A DNA stretch of 64,000 nucleotides from Cyclaneusma minus (taxonomy: Eukaryota; Ascomycota; Leotiomycetes; Marthamycetales; Marthamycetaceae), in the NCBI GenBank assembly GCA_037179335.1, contig JAKZHN010000012.1:992001-1056000 (forward strand), read 5' to 3'. Position 1 is the stretch's first letter; each line of letters opens with the position of its first letter. The notes beneath the pieces were generated by a model. The model saw only the letters and a program-made list of their open reading frames with translations, was not told the origin of the DNA and made no database searches. Below are positions 12,874 to 25,799 of this stretch, in pieces. The translations under genes and the position numbers were made by a program.

Positions 12874-14136
12874 CTTTGGGAAATTGGATGGCGAAGATGC
12901 GCATTCATCGCTCGACTCCGCAGCAAAAAATATCGAGATCGCCTTGCAGCTGTGACGACGGCGGCGGAAAGATCCGCGGTTAGTCAGGCAGGAATGACCG
13001 GACTTCCGTGATCACATGACCTTTGTGATTTGGCAGGGTCTGGTTTCTTGGAAGCTCTCCGCTCCGCCCGGGGCGGATGGCTCGGCTCGTTACCAAGTTC
13101 GCCAACCAAGAGGTTCCCTGGCACCCGTCGATCATGATGTCGGTTGTTCCAAGTATTGGTGGCACTTCCGTGTTTTATTGATCGAAGCTCAATGACATTA
13201 GAAAAGGGTTTAATGAGAATATAGCAAACTGAAAATCGGGAATTAATATTAGTAATTAGAAAACATTAATTGGTCGCAGCAGCAGTTTCTTGGTCGGCAG
13301 GGCTGGCTCGCCTGTCGAAGCTGGATTGAGCTCTGTACATCGGGGGTCCAGTTCACATCATGTTTCATGACGGACATAAACGGGAAGCTCATGGCGGGGA
13401 CCTGTGTCGCGGGAAATGCGTGATTATTGTTGTCATACAAAGCTGGCCCTTTGTTGGCATTGTAACCCCAGTTCCGCAGTGAGTATATTGGCTATGTGTT
13501 CATGCTTCAAGCTAGAAGGTCTGAAAGCTGTTCTAGAAGTGCGCATGAAAAGATGCCATCACCAGACAGCCAAGCCGCAATCCCATCAGCTTATGTGGAC
13601 TGGATGCGTGTATACTGGTGTCGCGTGCAAGCAGAATATCCCCGGCCTGCTGACTTAATAATGCTGGCTGGGCCCGGGCGCTTTCAGTTCGGGGTGTTGG
13701 TGGCTGAAAGCATCAAGAGGAGTCTCTTCTGCTCACCACCAACCAACAATCGCCTTCACGGCCCAGAAAGCAGCCCCGGACATCAACACGGCGGCACAGC
13801 TACCAGCGTCGGGACTCCTGTCGACCCCCCCCTCAGCCGTACTAGCTAGCTGGCACCGAAACCCGACTGCGAACTCTGCACTCCCGTCATGATTGTGCCA
13901 GCTACTGTGCCAACTTAATAGTCCTGATTGCCTTTTTGCCTTCTTGTCTCCTCCACCACCTCGAGTGAGATGCTACATGTACGCAGTCTAAAATCACCCG
14001 ACGACGACTCTCTCTCGAAATCTTCAAATTCATCCATCGCCCCGCCCCTGTGTGTTCGGCTGGGCCTGACATCTGAAAACCTAAAGAAAGCATCTTGCAA
14101 GAACGAACGGCGGACGCAGCCTCGTTGTAAAAGCCA
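12874..14136. other. Divergent intergenic region MAS2 / dma1
   Basis: This is the shared upstream region of two divergent genes. It includes a Met codon at 12892 opening a short frame ahead of MAS2 (possible upstream ORF) and a CACATGACC element near 13014. The part before 14137 is CT-rich and is probably the dma1 leader. I see no supported gene and no array units. Confidence 0.4.
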
Positions 14137-16416
14137 ATGTTTACCCATCCCGCCCCGAGTCCCCCAGCGCTCGCTCTCGCGAACACCTCGTCTCAAGCTG
14201 GCCCAACCTCGCCCCGCGGTAGTCGCCTGCGAGGTCTGAGTTACCTACGAAATTACACCCACACTCACCTTCTTTCCCGCGACAGCAGTACTGGTTCCAA
14301 CACCAGCACGCGCTCTGCTCCTCCACGATCGACGCAATTTCCCGTCTCGCCTGCCTCGCCGCCCCCGGGCGGGAGGTCTACCGAGTCGAATCCCTCGATC
14401 GCTGCGCCCGAGAGAACAGACTCCCCCGGTGCTCAGGTCTCGCGACCAGCTGCTGAACCTACTGATTCTCGTCCTCAGGAGACACCTGCTGCAAGCGGCT
14501 GGGTGCCAAGCGTTGGGGGCCACACTGGAACAGCAGGCATAGTGTCGGAGCCACAGTCATCTCCACCAACGTTTTCGTCTGCCGAAATGGCAAGAAGTCG
14601 CTCACAGCCAGGAACAGAAGCATCTACGAATATGCCGAGAACTAGAGCTGGCACGTTCGAACGCTCTTCGGCGGGCATGACCGTGGCGGAACCTGTGCCT
14701 GGTACACACACGCGGGAGAATACCAGGACTTCCTCGATCGGAGGCAAGCTGCCTAATGAACATCTGCCATCGATCAGGTTCACCGCGCATCAAGATACGG
14801 GTCGAGAGACAAATCGAGGACCTGTGCGGCCATCACTCGTTTTCCACCCTATGTCACGAACTCTACCTACAGGAAGAGAAGTCATCAGAGTCGGCCGATA
14901 TTCCGAACGAGATAGTCCACCGACAGGCGTGAACCCCAATGTGCCTTCCGCGGCGCCTGTGGGCTTCAAGTCAAAGGTTGTCAGCCGCAGGCATTGCGAG
15001 TTCTGGTGCCAGAATGGCCGATGGTATATCAAGGATGTGAAAAGCTCTTCTGGTACTTTTTTGAATCATATCCGACTCAGCGCACCCGCTGTGGAAAGCC
15101 GTCCGTTCCCAGTCAACGATGGTGATATTGTACAATTGGGTATCGACTTCAAGGGGGGTGAGGAGATGATATTCCGCTGTGTCAAGATCAGGATTGAGCT
15201 GAATCGCGGATGGCAATCATCATTGAACAATTTCAAGTACGAAATCTGGAACCTTCTTTTGCCGACTGAGCTGACAGTTGTCTAGTGTGAAAGCGCATAA
15301 ACGACTCCGTGACCTACAGAAGCAGGGCCAGACTTCAAGTTCAGGACAAGACTGTTCGATATGTTTAGGTCCCGTTGCCGTAAGTTTACCCCCTCATGAT
15401 TATCGCAAGGTTCGCAAGCTAATCTCACGTAGCCCTGCCAATCTCTCTTCGTTGCCCCCTGTTCTCATACCTGGCATTACAAATGCATCCGAGTCCTAAT
15501 CAATGGACCGCAATGGCCTCAGTTCATATGCCCAAACTGCCGGGCTGTAGCAGACTTGGAAGCTGAAATTGACGACCCTGATGAGCACTGGGTGACAGAG
15601 GAGGCAGAGGATAACAGCATGTCATTAGAAGCTTCTGCGCCTGCGCCTGCGCCTGCTGCCCCGACTCAGGCTCCTCCGCCAGCGCCGACTGCTGAAGAAA
15701 CCAACGAAGCGGAAGACCAGGTCGCAGATCTTACCACTCAGAATGACCTAGACAGTATTGACCAAGCTTTCAGTGCCGATCAACTCCACAGCACTGATCG
15801 TGCGGATCGTCGACGTACTTTGGCACCTCCTATGCCTACACCTGCGAATGGGACCTTTGCGGATAACAGACAAACCGTGCTCTACCACACAGTAGATTCT
15901 GACTATGATGAGGAACGAGAGGAGATGGACTTGGAAAGCCCTCCTCTCGGGGGACTAGCGGTAGCTGTAGGAGCTCGAGCACCCCCAAACTCCGAGACCC
16001 GGTCATCCGAAAGTTCAAACGCATCAGTCCCTCCTATCCCCATCACCAATTCATCGAGCGGCCTACATGTGCCTCAGCACCACCAGTCTAGGTCGTCAGG
16101 ATCATCAACTTTTGGCAATCATCACGGAGAGGACAGCACTGTAGTAGGCTTCAATGGCCGCATGTCACCCGACGATCGAGACTTTTCAGCAGGAGGACCA
16201 ATGACACCTACTAACACCGCCGGACCATATGTATTCGACGGCGGTGCGAACCCTTCTGGAGTTGCAGGTGCTATCGCAGGCGTAGGTGTAAACCTGGCTG
16301 CTCTGGTGCCTCAACTTAGGAATGTCAGTGATAGCCACCGTAGCGCCAGCAGTCGCCTCTCGAGCGTTAGTCGCGATAGTCGCAATGGCACTCCCGACAG
16401 GACGGCCACTGGTTAA
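14137..16416 (+). CDS. dma1: FHA-RING E3 ubiquitin ligase, Dma1/Chfr type
   Basis: This is a phosphothreonine-reading ubiquitin ligase of the Dma1/Dma2/Chfr family, which controls septation and spindle checkpoints. Exons are 14137-15236, 15286-15379 and 15433-16416, with introns of 49 and 53 bp; the product is about 725 residues. A Ser/Pro-rich N-terminus contains GLSYLRNYTHTHLLSR. The FHA domain (about residues 245-365) shows VGRYSERD, VVSRRHCEFW and KSSSGTFLNHIRLS. After the first intron comes FNVKAHKRLRDLQKQ, then the RING with C390, C393, C408, H410, H413, C416, C431 and C434, all metal ligands present. The intron joins restore SSLNNFNV and GPVA-PCQSLFVAPCSH. The C-terminal about 285 residues are acidic and low-complexity, longer than in yeast Dma proteins. 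The gene looks intact. Confidence 0.93.
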
Positions 16417-17853
16417 ACTCGTCACGACCGAAAATCACTGGCAGATCTTCGAGCGATAGCGCACGCCTTTTCTCCATCGACTCCAACCCCCCCCATCGAG
16501 TTCCTTACACGTTCTCGATTCCAAGACGATCCTGGAATGAGTCTGCGGTAGATCTTGCAATGTCAACATTGAAGCTTCCCAGAATCAGGACTTGGTATTC
16601 GGACGGTTCGGGAGAGGTTCCGTCATCCTTCACGAAACATTGATCACGACCTGTATCACAACATACCTACACAGCGAATACTATTTTATTGAGGACCCAG
16701 CACAGCACATAATTCCCACCACGCGCAGGCAGATATGTCAATGCTTGATCTGCTTTTTTGAATCGTCAGCCCAGTCTCGTCTGACAAACATCGCGCACGT
16801 CTCCTTTCGTGCACTCATGAGCGGCGTTTACATGGCATACACGAGGCATTACCCACGTCAACTCGAAGACCCCTTTTTGCAACCGCACAGGCGGCAATCA
16901 GGGATTTTTGACGACCAGCTGGGCAGAATGGATGGAAGGAGGCGTTTTGTCAAACTTTCTTTCCTCTTTTCGTTATCTGTGGCCTACCCGCACACTCGGG
17001 ACATGAGCGTGCGCGTGCGTTGCATGGGAAGGAATTGTGTTTTTTTGCCGGTCGGTCTTTACTACATACCTCATACTCCTAACATATGGGCGTTCTGCTT
17101 TTTTGTTTTTGTGCAGGGTGGTATGGACCTCTGGGGCTGCTACTGCTCTCTGCTTATATGGGATCGTTTTTTCTCGTTAAGGAGGAGGTTCTGATTCTGC
17201 ATTCGTGGAGGGGGGATGGCGCTAGGTAATGGAGGATTGTCCCGGTCAGTCCGGATTTGTGTCGTTGAGACACATCTGTGGACTGTTCCCTGGGACCTCT
17301 TCCGGCGGGTCTCCCAAATTGATTGCTGTACTTTGGCGAGACCATGAGCGAGTATGGGCTAGTTTGGGAAAACAACGAGTTACCTAATAGAGTGGCTTTC
17401 TCTCAAGATTGTATGTATGCTTTTTGTAATGGGGAGTGTAGTGTTTCGCTGGACTGTGAGCACTGTGATGTTCTTTGCGTAGATGGTGGTATGGAACCGC
17501 ACCACATCTCGAGAGACTTCCCAATCCGACTTATAATAATTACGTAAGTTAAAATTATCAAATGTCGAGGTACCAAAATGTCTAAAGACATTGTCTGCAT
17601 AGCACCAGAATTGAAATCGTGCCGCTGTCACCCCTGCATCATAGACGAGGCTGTACTTCAGCCTCGGCTTCTCTAAGCTCATCACGCCTAACGCCGAACT
17701 CTCCAACATCAACGACGCGTCCGTCACATCTTCGCTATATCCTCCGCAAACGCCCCAAAACCTCGAAATTGTGCTTCGCTTGTAGCTGTTTCGTTCCGGA
17801 ACTCCAGCACGGAGGAAACAGCATGCGAGGGTCTCGGTAACCGCGATCTAGAG
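16417..17853. other. Intergenic dma1 / VPS16
   Basis: This is the probable 3' UTR of dma1 followed by the VPS16 promoter region. An open frame of 200 codons (16592-17194) has no domain-like composition and is not called. I see no RNA gene, repeat or array unit. Confidence 0.4.
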
Positions 17854-20707
17854 ATGGCGAGCCAGGCGAATCCGACGGCGGAGTGGGAGAAGGTGGGATC
17901 GAAGTTCTATCGCAAGATACAGCTTTATACGGCCGTGTTTGATCAGGATCTGGAGTTGGAGAATTATGTGCTGGCGGGGGCGCCGTGCGGGGGGGCTTTA
18001 GGTATGTGCTGGGTGTCTTTTATTCTTGGAGCTGGGTGAGCGGTGTGGTGGTGAGGGAGGAAGGTCCAAGGAGGGAAGTGGCTGGGGGAGGTGGATGGGG
18101 ATGGTTTTGCGGGTTTGCTGCTGCGACTGCTGGTTATGGGTTTACTGGTTTCTCGCTGGTCTGGATGCCTCATCCGTCGTTGGGAGGATCGACGTCTGTT
18201 TGGAGGACTACATCGTTCTCGAATCTCTAGTCACGTGACTAGGATCGAAGTTGAAGCTTCGCCTTCACTTCTGCATTTCAAAAACTCATTGGAAGCCCCG
18301 ACTAACTCCTTTCCCAGCAATGTACCGCGATGAAAAGAAACTCCAAACATTCCGCGGAGCCCAGGCCTCCAAATCCAGCATCGACCTCTACAGCTGCGCC
18401 GGCAAACTCATCCACCGCATCAACTGGGACAAAGGTTCCATCAAGGGCCTCGGCTGGTCTGAAGACGAACGACTTCTCGTCGTCACCAGCGATGGAATAG
18501 TCCGATGCTACTACAGCTTACAAGGCGACTTCAACCAATTCTCTCTCGGCAACGGCGCTGAAGAATACGGCGTGACGTCCTGCCAGTTTTATTCTACGGG
18601 ACTGGTTGCGTTGCTTTCGAATAACCATCTGGTTTCTGTGGCGAATTATGATGAGCCGAGACCGAAATTGCTGGCGGTGCCGCCGGAGGGACTTGTGCAT
18701 TCTTGGACGATTATACCGCCGGCTTATACGCTTTCGAGGAGTGTGGAGGTGCTTATTAGTATTGAGCAGACGATTCATGTTGTTGATGCTACGGAGGCGG
18801 AAGATAGGATGCTTGATATCGGACCGTTTACGCATATTGCAGTCTCGCCGAATGGTCGCTTTGCCGCCCTGTATACGGAGACAGGAAAGGCGTACGTGAT
18901 CACGAGCGATTTCCAGAATCGACTCAGTGAACATGATTCGAAATCCAAGATTGCACCGAAAGATGTCCAGTGGTGTGGCAATGACGCCGTGGTTATTGCA
19001 TGGGAGGATGAAGTCCATATTATTGGACCCAACAACGCAGCTGCGAAGTACTTCTATGATGGAAGGGTTCATCTCATTGCAGACCATGATGGTGTTCGTC
19101 TGATCACAAATGATGTCTGCGACTTCATCCAGAAAGTACCGGATGTTACGGATGAAGTCTTTCGCTTTGGCACTGAATCTCCGGCATCGATTCTCCTGGA
19201 TGCTGTGGAACAGCTGGAAAACCAATCTCCCAAAGCAGACGACAATATCCAGCTCATCCGACCAAACCTCGTCGAAGCTGTGGATACATGTGTCAAGGCA
19301 GCCTGCCAGGAATTCAGCACACATTGGCAGAAGCAGCTTCTCAAAGCAGCCAGCTTCGGCAAGTCTGTCCTGGACATCTACAACAGCGACGATTTTGTTG
19401 AAACCTGCGAGACCCTCCGAGTCTTGAACGCTGTCCGCTACTACACCATTGGCCTCCCTATCTCCTACCCACAATACCTCCGCCTCACCCCTACCGCGCT
19501 AATTCAGCGGCTGATCAACCGCCGCGAATACCTCCTCGCTCTCCGCATCTCCTCTTACCTCCACCTTCCTACTTCCCCTATCTACGTCCACTGGGCCTCT
19601 TCCGCAGTCCGCACCTCCTCCCTCCCCGAAGATGAACTCAGTCATCACATTGTTTCCCGCCTGACCGGCAAACCCGGAATCTCATTCTCGGCCATTGCCC
19701 GCACCGCCTACGACGAAGGGCGAGCTCGTCTCGCCACTTCCCTTTTAGACCATGAGCCACGTGCCGGCAAGCAAGTACCCTTACTCCTCAGCATGTCCGA
19801 GGACACCATCGCACTCGACAAGGCAATTCTATCCAGCGACAGCGACCTAATCTACTTCGTCCTCCTACACCTCAAAAAGTCCCTACCCCTAGCATCCTTC
19901 TTCCGCGCCATCAACGGAAAGCCCGTAGCCACAGCACTCATCGAAGCCTCCGCTTCTTCCGAAGACACCGAGCTGCTTAAAGATTTGTACTACCAAGACG
20001 ACAGGCGGATCGACGGTGCAACACTGTTCGTAAAAGATGCCTTGAATCAAAACGTGCCGAAACTGGCAGCTGATAAGTTAGCACTGAGTCAGAAATTGCT
20101 GAGTGATAGTAAGGAACATGGCTTTGAGACTAAGGTGTTGAGTGAAGCACAACAACTACTACGCGTGCAAGAATCGCTCGATCGCGAACTTGCCAGCGTA
20201 CTGCACCCCGTATCCTCCAGCGCTGGGGGACCAAGCGGTGCATCCAGCGGCCTGCGCACATTCATCGGCCTCTCTGTGCACGAAACGTACACGCAACTCA
20301 TTCTCCTTTCGCAATCCAACCGCGCCAAATCACTCGCCAACAGTTTCAAAATCCCCGAAAAAACGCTCTGGTGGCTACGCTTACGCGCCCTAGTAGCATC
20401 GCGCAATTGGGCAGAATTAGAAAGTTGGTCGAATGGAACTAGGAAGAGTCCGATTGGGTGGGAAGCGTTTTTTAACGAGGTGATGGGGGCGGGGAACTTG
20501 AAGTTGGCGGGGGCGTTTGTGCAGAGGTGTACGGGGCTGGAGGGGAAGGAGAGGTGCGAGATGTGGGTTAAGTGTGGGATGGTGGGGAGGGCGGCGGAGG
20601 AGGCGTGGAAGATGAGGGATGCGGCAACTTTGGAGGGATTGAGGGGGAAGGCGACGGGGAGGGAGGCGCAGGAGGTGGAGAGGTTTATTGGGTTGTTGCG
20701 GAAGTGA
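17854..20707 (+). CDS. VPS16: Vacuolar protein sorting protein Vps16 (HOPS/CORVET)
   Basis: This is a core subunit of the CORVET and HOPS tethering complexes, acting in endosome and vacuole fusion with Vps33. Exon 1 is 17854-18001 and exon 2 is 18318-20707, giving 845 residues, the usual size. The splice restores AGAPCGGAL-AMYRDEKKLQ. Family signatures include EWEKVGSKFYRKIQLYTAVF and QDLELENYVLAG near the start, then SIDLYSCAGKLIHRINWDKG and IKGLGWSEDERLLVVTSDG in the N-terminal beta-propeller. The C-terminal half is an alpha-solenoid (for example RLINRREYLLALRISSYLHL), with the Vps33-contact part including DRRIDGATLFVKDALNQ. The intron 18002-18317 (316 bp) is much longer than the others here; it ends with CTAAC and CAG and contains TCACGTGACT near 18231. 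That could mean internal regulation or simply a long intron. Confidence 0.95.
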
Positions 20708-20819
20708 GTGGAGAGGGGGGTGGAGGGGCTTGTATTTTTTTTTGTTCTCCGTCTTCGGGGAGCTTTACAAGTCGAATTAAGAGTTACGTGTCCGATGCTC
20801 CGATATGGAACCCTGCAAC

Positions 20820-23800
20820 AGGGTCACGTGAACTTGTCCTTTTCTATTCCCTGCGTATCACCCTAGCAGATAGCTGGGCCTCGATTTCAGCACCCAGGCA
20901 CGTGTTAGAAGCCTAGGAAGCAGGTATAAATACCGAGGTTCGACTGAACTGATCTCGAGTATTCTCACCAGGCCGTCAATCTTCGTCGCACGTTGTTGAA
21001 GGTCAAAGGAACTTGCCAAATCTGCGCTCCGATTTCTGTTTTCTAAGGTCTAATCATCAGACTGCTTGGGACTTTGAGCGCGCTTGGAAGTGAGGCTTTT
21101 TGCTGTGGGGTTCTTCTGGTTCTCTCTACCGTCATGCAAATTTTTCTTGTCACTGCTGCCGAAACTACCGTCTTTGGCAGCTTCTGCTGTTGTCCAAAGC
21201 CATGTTTTGACACCTGCCTCATGATTTCTGCTTGAGTCTTTCTCTTGTTCTTTGCATTTTGTTAAGCTTCTTTTGCAAAAATTACCTAGCTCATAGATTA
21301 AGTAAACTTGCCGCTTCTCAGAACCTTCTCTTTGCACATTCGTGATATGCAACGCCGACCTTCTCGATGGAGAATCAAGTGTGGTGGGTTGCTTGCTATT
21401 TATAGTCCAGGCACCATGGCGACGGTTGAGGGGCGGCACTTGTGATTGGATGTTCAGCCTGCCCAGTCTGTTGTTTCAGCAACTGGTAGAACTAGCTGTT
21501 TGCCCTTCCGCCCCAAAAAGTCTTTGAGACTTTCGTGCTATAAAAGCAGGTCCTTGACCAGTCTTCTTAATCAAGCACCAAGTTACTCTGGGCCTAGCAG
21601 TGAAGATACCGTTCAGGCTGCATCCAGGGGTTGGGACACCTGACATCCACTTCGGAGACTAGCCACCGAGGTATTGATCCAGTTTCAGATTCGATTCTGT
21701 GGCTAGATTGACTTTTACTTCTAAGGCCAGCGTTGTTTCTTGTTTCAAGGTAGTTTTGGAACTTCGTACTGCCATACTACTTCTTCCTCACCACTCACGC
21801 ACCACTATCACCTTTCACATCGTCTGCTGTCATCTCATGCTGTGCTATAAATTTCTCTTAGTCTTTTCACGCTCATTGTTCTGCATTCTCTCTCACACAA
21901 TCTTTTTCGACAGAGACTTGCATCACACAAGAATGCCGCTTCTTAAGATACTTCTTTCTAAAGCAGTCCACATTCACGACATTCTCTGCACTTGTTTGGG
22001 TTGAGATTACCGGAAAGATTGGTAGCTTGGTATTTATAGCAAAAGCAGTGTTCGAGAGCATGGCGCCTGTGGGTCTCGAATGAGTCATCCGCTGAAGTTG
22101 AGTCACGGGGCGCTCTTCAAACCTGTCTCCCGCTGCTTCACAATTAGATCCAGTTCTACCGAATCACGTGATACGCTTATTCACGAATTTGTTTGTGGTC
22201 AGGTATAAAGACCTGAAGAGGTCCCTCTTTTTAGTCTTCATAACCATTTTTCCTAAGCAGGCTTCTTTCATCGCTCGAGTAGGACAGGAAGACCAGGCCA
22301 GTCACTCCTGTTTCCTCGGTTACCACTGGCGGGAGCGCAGTCTTCCTGTTCTATGGGGATTGGGTTGAATGGCTGAAGCTGCTGAATTTGTATGATGGGA
22401 TTGAGGGTGGGGCTCGACAACGGTGGGACTATGTGTACGACAGAAGACCAGTCTATGCAACAGCAGTCATGATGATTTGACGGCGAGAATGAGAGCTTTT
22501 TCTCTGAATTATGACTCATGAAACGTGGGAGATTAGGTAGTTTGGATAGATGATGGGCCGTCTATTCCAGCAAAGCAGCTTTGAGAAATACCTATGGGAG
22601 ACTCAGCCTTGGTAGCCTTTAGCCATTCTCAGTGTCTTCACTAATGTGGTATCTGGCTTTATCTTGAGTGGGATTCCAGCAGCTTTATATAGCTGTAGTC
22701 ATTTCAGTCCACACGTGACTCTATGCTCTCTCAAATCCCTACCACCAAGTTTGATGCTGAGCTGCCATGGAATCTCCGCAGTTCTCGTGGGAGTAAGGAT
22801 ATGGGGAAGGTATAAAGGTCTTTAGAAACTCATCTCTTCAGCCCCCATGCCAATCGTATCCCCGCCAGCGTATCATGTCTGAATAGTCTGACAACTCCAA
22901 TATCGTGTGAGGATTAGATCAGGTACTTGAGCTGCTCAGTTTTTTCTTACCACTCGCGAAATGGGGTCCCCTTATTCTTTTCGCCATCCGAGGTGTAAAA
23001 TAAATGCATTTCTTGAGCTGGAGTTGAGAAGAAATTGACTGTTCGACGGTGGGTTTAGGTGTATGACAACAGACCCGCCTATGCAACAGCAGCGACGGGG
23101 TATTGACAATGACAACAATAATTTGTTTTTGTTCACCAACCGAGACTGCATGACATGGAGGAGGATTTATTGCCTAAGTGATGGGCCATCTAATTTCAGC
23201 AAGCGCCCTTAGGGAGGTGTCCGTGTCTGACAGGTTCAGGCCACGATTTCCACAATCTGGCTCTGACATTGTAACCTTTCATTTGCCTCATCTCAATATG
23301 GTCCTTGCAGTTTATATATCAGGGGGAATTTCAGCCAGTACGTGATTCGATGCTTCCTCAACTCTCAGTCACGATGTTTGATGTCAAGTACCAAGTTTTG
23401 TTGTTAACAGCCATAACTCCCCCATGGGCAGTTAGGATAGGAGAGGTATAAAAAGCCCTGGAAACTCCTTTTATAGGAGTTTCCAGAGAGTCCTTTCTAC
23501 AATCTTCAGACCAAGAATGAATCGGGACAGAACTCATTGTTTGACGACTCGAATTTCTCCTAGGCAGAAATCTGGTCAGATTGTTCATTCACCAGTTATG
23601 GGAGTGACTAATAGCAGAGTATATCCATATTTCGCATTTCAGGCCGATATTTTTTCCTTGCAGGCCAAGTGGCTGCAGAGAAGTTTCTGTCTTCGCGAGG
23701 CTCAGACCTCGTCCAAGTGTTTCGCTCTTCAACATCTAGGGTTGGTTTGGAATGGAGGATCCTGCACATTATATACCCATAAACATTTCAATTCGCATGT

Positions 23801-25750
23801 GACTTTAGAAGTTGCCAACTCACGATTAACATGTGTGAAGCTAAGGAGACCAGCACCTAGCCGTCACCTCGCATTCAGTACGGGTGATGTATAAAAACCT
23901 CCCTGTCACTCGATGCTTTTCGATTTTCATAGCTTAACAGAGGCACTATCTTGGTATACGTAAGGAATTACCTGAAGATCACACTCACGAAAAGCTGCGA
24001 CGCTGCGTCGAGATGAACTTGATGCGAAATCTCGCGTCTCTGGTTGACAGCTTCGGCAAGTTTACCTGGCAGTGAACTTCACATTCAAAATTAGCCCATG
24101 GGTGGTTCATTCGGATGTTGATTGGCAGCATGCTAGTATATGCAACGATAGGCACAGCGGGTGACAGCTGAGCGCTACGAAGTTGACTTACCGATCTAGT
24201 TCTGCTAGACATACATGTATTCTCGATTAGGACCTTCTAATTGTTCCGAAATTCCCCTCAGATACTCTCAATGGTCGAAAAATCCGTGACCGGGAGAGCT
24301 CGAAGCTGACTTGCACACCGTCGACATTATGTAAAAGTGCCAGGCTCCGGTGATTAGTCTCTATTCACGTGTGAGTGTCTGTTCTTTATATAGGAAGCCT
24401 GTTAGTCGAAATCAGAGCATGGGGCGCAGAGCTGAATCTGATGCTGACCGAGTCTCCGAGGTCGGCCCCAAGTCGAACCTTCAGGGGATCTTGAGCTATA
24501 AAAGACCTGCTTTGTTTCAAGGCTATGAGATCTCAATGATCGACCAATACGTGGCCTTGCTTCATGTGGTTCGTGCGTGGACCAACGCCGTGGCTATATC
24601 TTCATGCAAACTGCTGCATACCTAGAACATGAAAAAGCGAGAAAGAAGTGTTTTCACTGATCGAAATGTGGGATCTGTGCCTGCGATGTCAATTGGTGAC
24701 AACCAACATAATCGAAGGTGAGTCGAACCACACGACACCACTGACAGCAACCGGCCCCAGTGACAAATTTTCCCATTTCCCGTCGTGAGTTGCATGAGAG
24801 TATGCGAAGTCACCACTTGCAGGCACTTCTGTACCAGACCACTGCAAAAAAGTCCCCTTTGAGAAGCTGAGAAGCAGAGACGCACATGGAATTCTGTTCG
24901 ATCGGGTGTGAAATCTTGACTGTCCCTTTCCAACTCTGGGCGGGTTTAAATACTTGAACTGTGTGTCCCAGCTTCCTCTGATTCAGAGGATTAAAGTTTG
25001 CTCACTCTGTGCCAATAAGATGCGAGAGTCGGTTCTCCCGATAAGCCTGCGAAGCTGTCTGCTGAAGGACTATAAGAGCTTGCTCGAGGCCCACTTGATT
25101 CAAGATCCAGACATTCAACTCTGTCCTAGTGATACCATCGTTTGCGAAGCACCAGAATCCAGGCTTCTTTTCTATTGCGATTCTAAGACTCAACCCACGG
25201 CGAGCCACTCGCTCCTGAAGTCAGAGTTTCGATCAGGGTCTGCCGGTGGCCCAAAGGTTCTTCGTAGGCAGTGGCAGATCTGAATATGCAACGGTAGTAG
25301 TAGCAGCTGTCGACAGCAAGAAAGCTCTGGGTTGTCAGTGGCTGCTGAACATACGTAACTAGGTCTTTTTCTTGAGGTGATTTGCATCACCAAGGTGCGG
25401 AGTGTGAGCGTCCTACATCATGCATGCAGGATTTCAACGCGACCAGTCGACGGCCTCTGAACAGTGTGACGTTTGAGGATCGCTAACAGCTCTGAAGAAT
25501 GCCTTTATACTTGAGTCTACAGCCTCCGACTTCAGACGTCCTTTACTCAGCCAAGGACTCTAAGCTTCTGCCAGGGGTTCCCAGCGGCCAAATTGTTTGC
25601 GATTAAATTTCAGAAGATTACTATAAAAGGTTGTTTGAGTCCGACTTCTTGTAATTCCCATGGCTGTTGTCGTGGGAAGAAGATGAGAGGGCGTGAGCAG
25701 AAGTGAGCAAGCTACCTTGAATCATAAACTAGCCGTCATTCGTTTTGTGT
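20820..25750. repeat. Array 2a: divergent TATA-box units
   Basis: This is a second block of promoter-like units, mostly divergent pairs (minus box / plus box): 21399/21539, 22031/22204, 22684/22811, 23311/23447, 23770/23890, 24385/24497 and 25504/25622. It opens with a single plus-strand box at 20925 after CACGTG (20825 and 20899). Pair spacing is mostly 112-140 bp. Just inside the minus box of several pairs is a TCACGTGA-like block: near 22164, 22714 (ACACGTGACTCTATGC) and 24366, and degenerate near 23342 and 23797. Plus boxes are followed by short dyads, for example GACCTGAAGAGGTC at 22211. Weaker members occur near 24946 and 25072. No reading frame is conserved between units. Distances between successive pairs are about 440-650 bp, with a wider gap before 25504. 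Confidence 0.7.
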
Positions 25751-25799
25751 ACGTACAGCGCTAGACAGTCTTTCCCAAGAACTGGAAGTTGATCCAATA

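Noticed and set aside
16592..17194. 200-codon open frame on the plus strand downstream of dma1
   Set aside because: No domain, odd composition and a position in the expected 3' UTR; probably chance.
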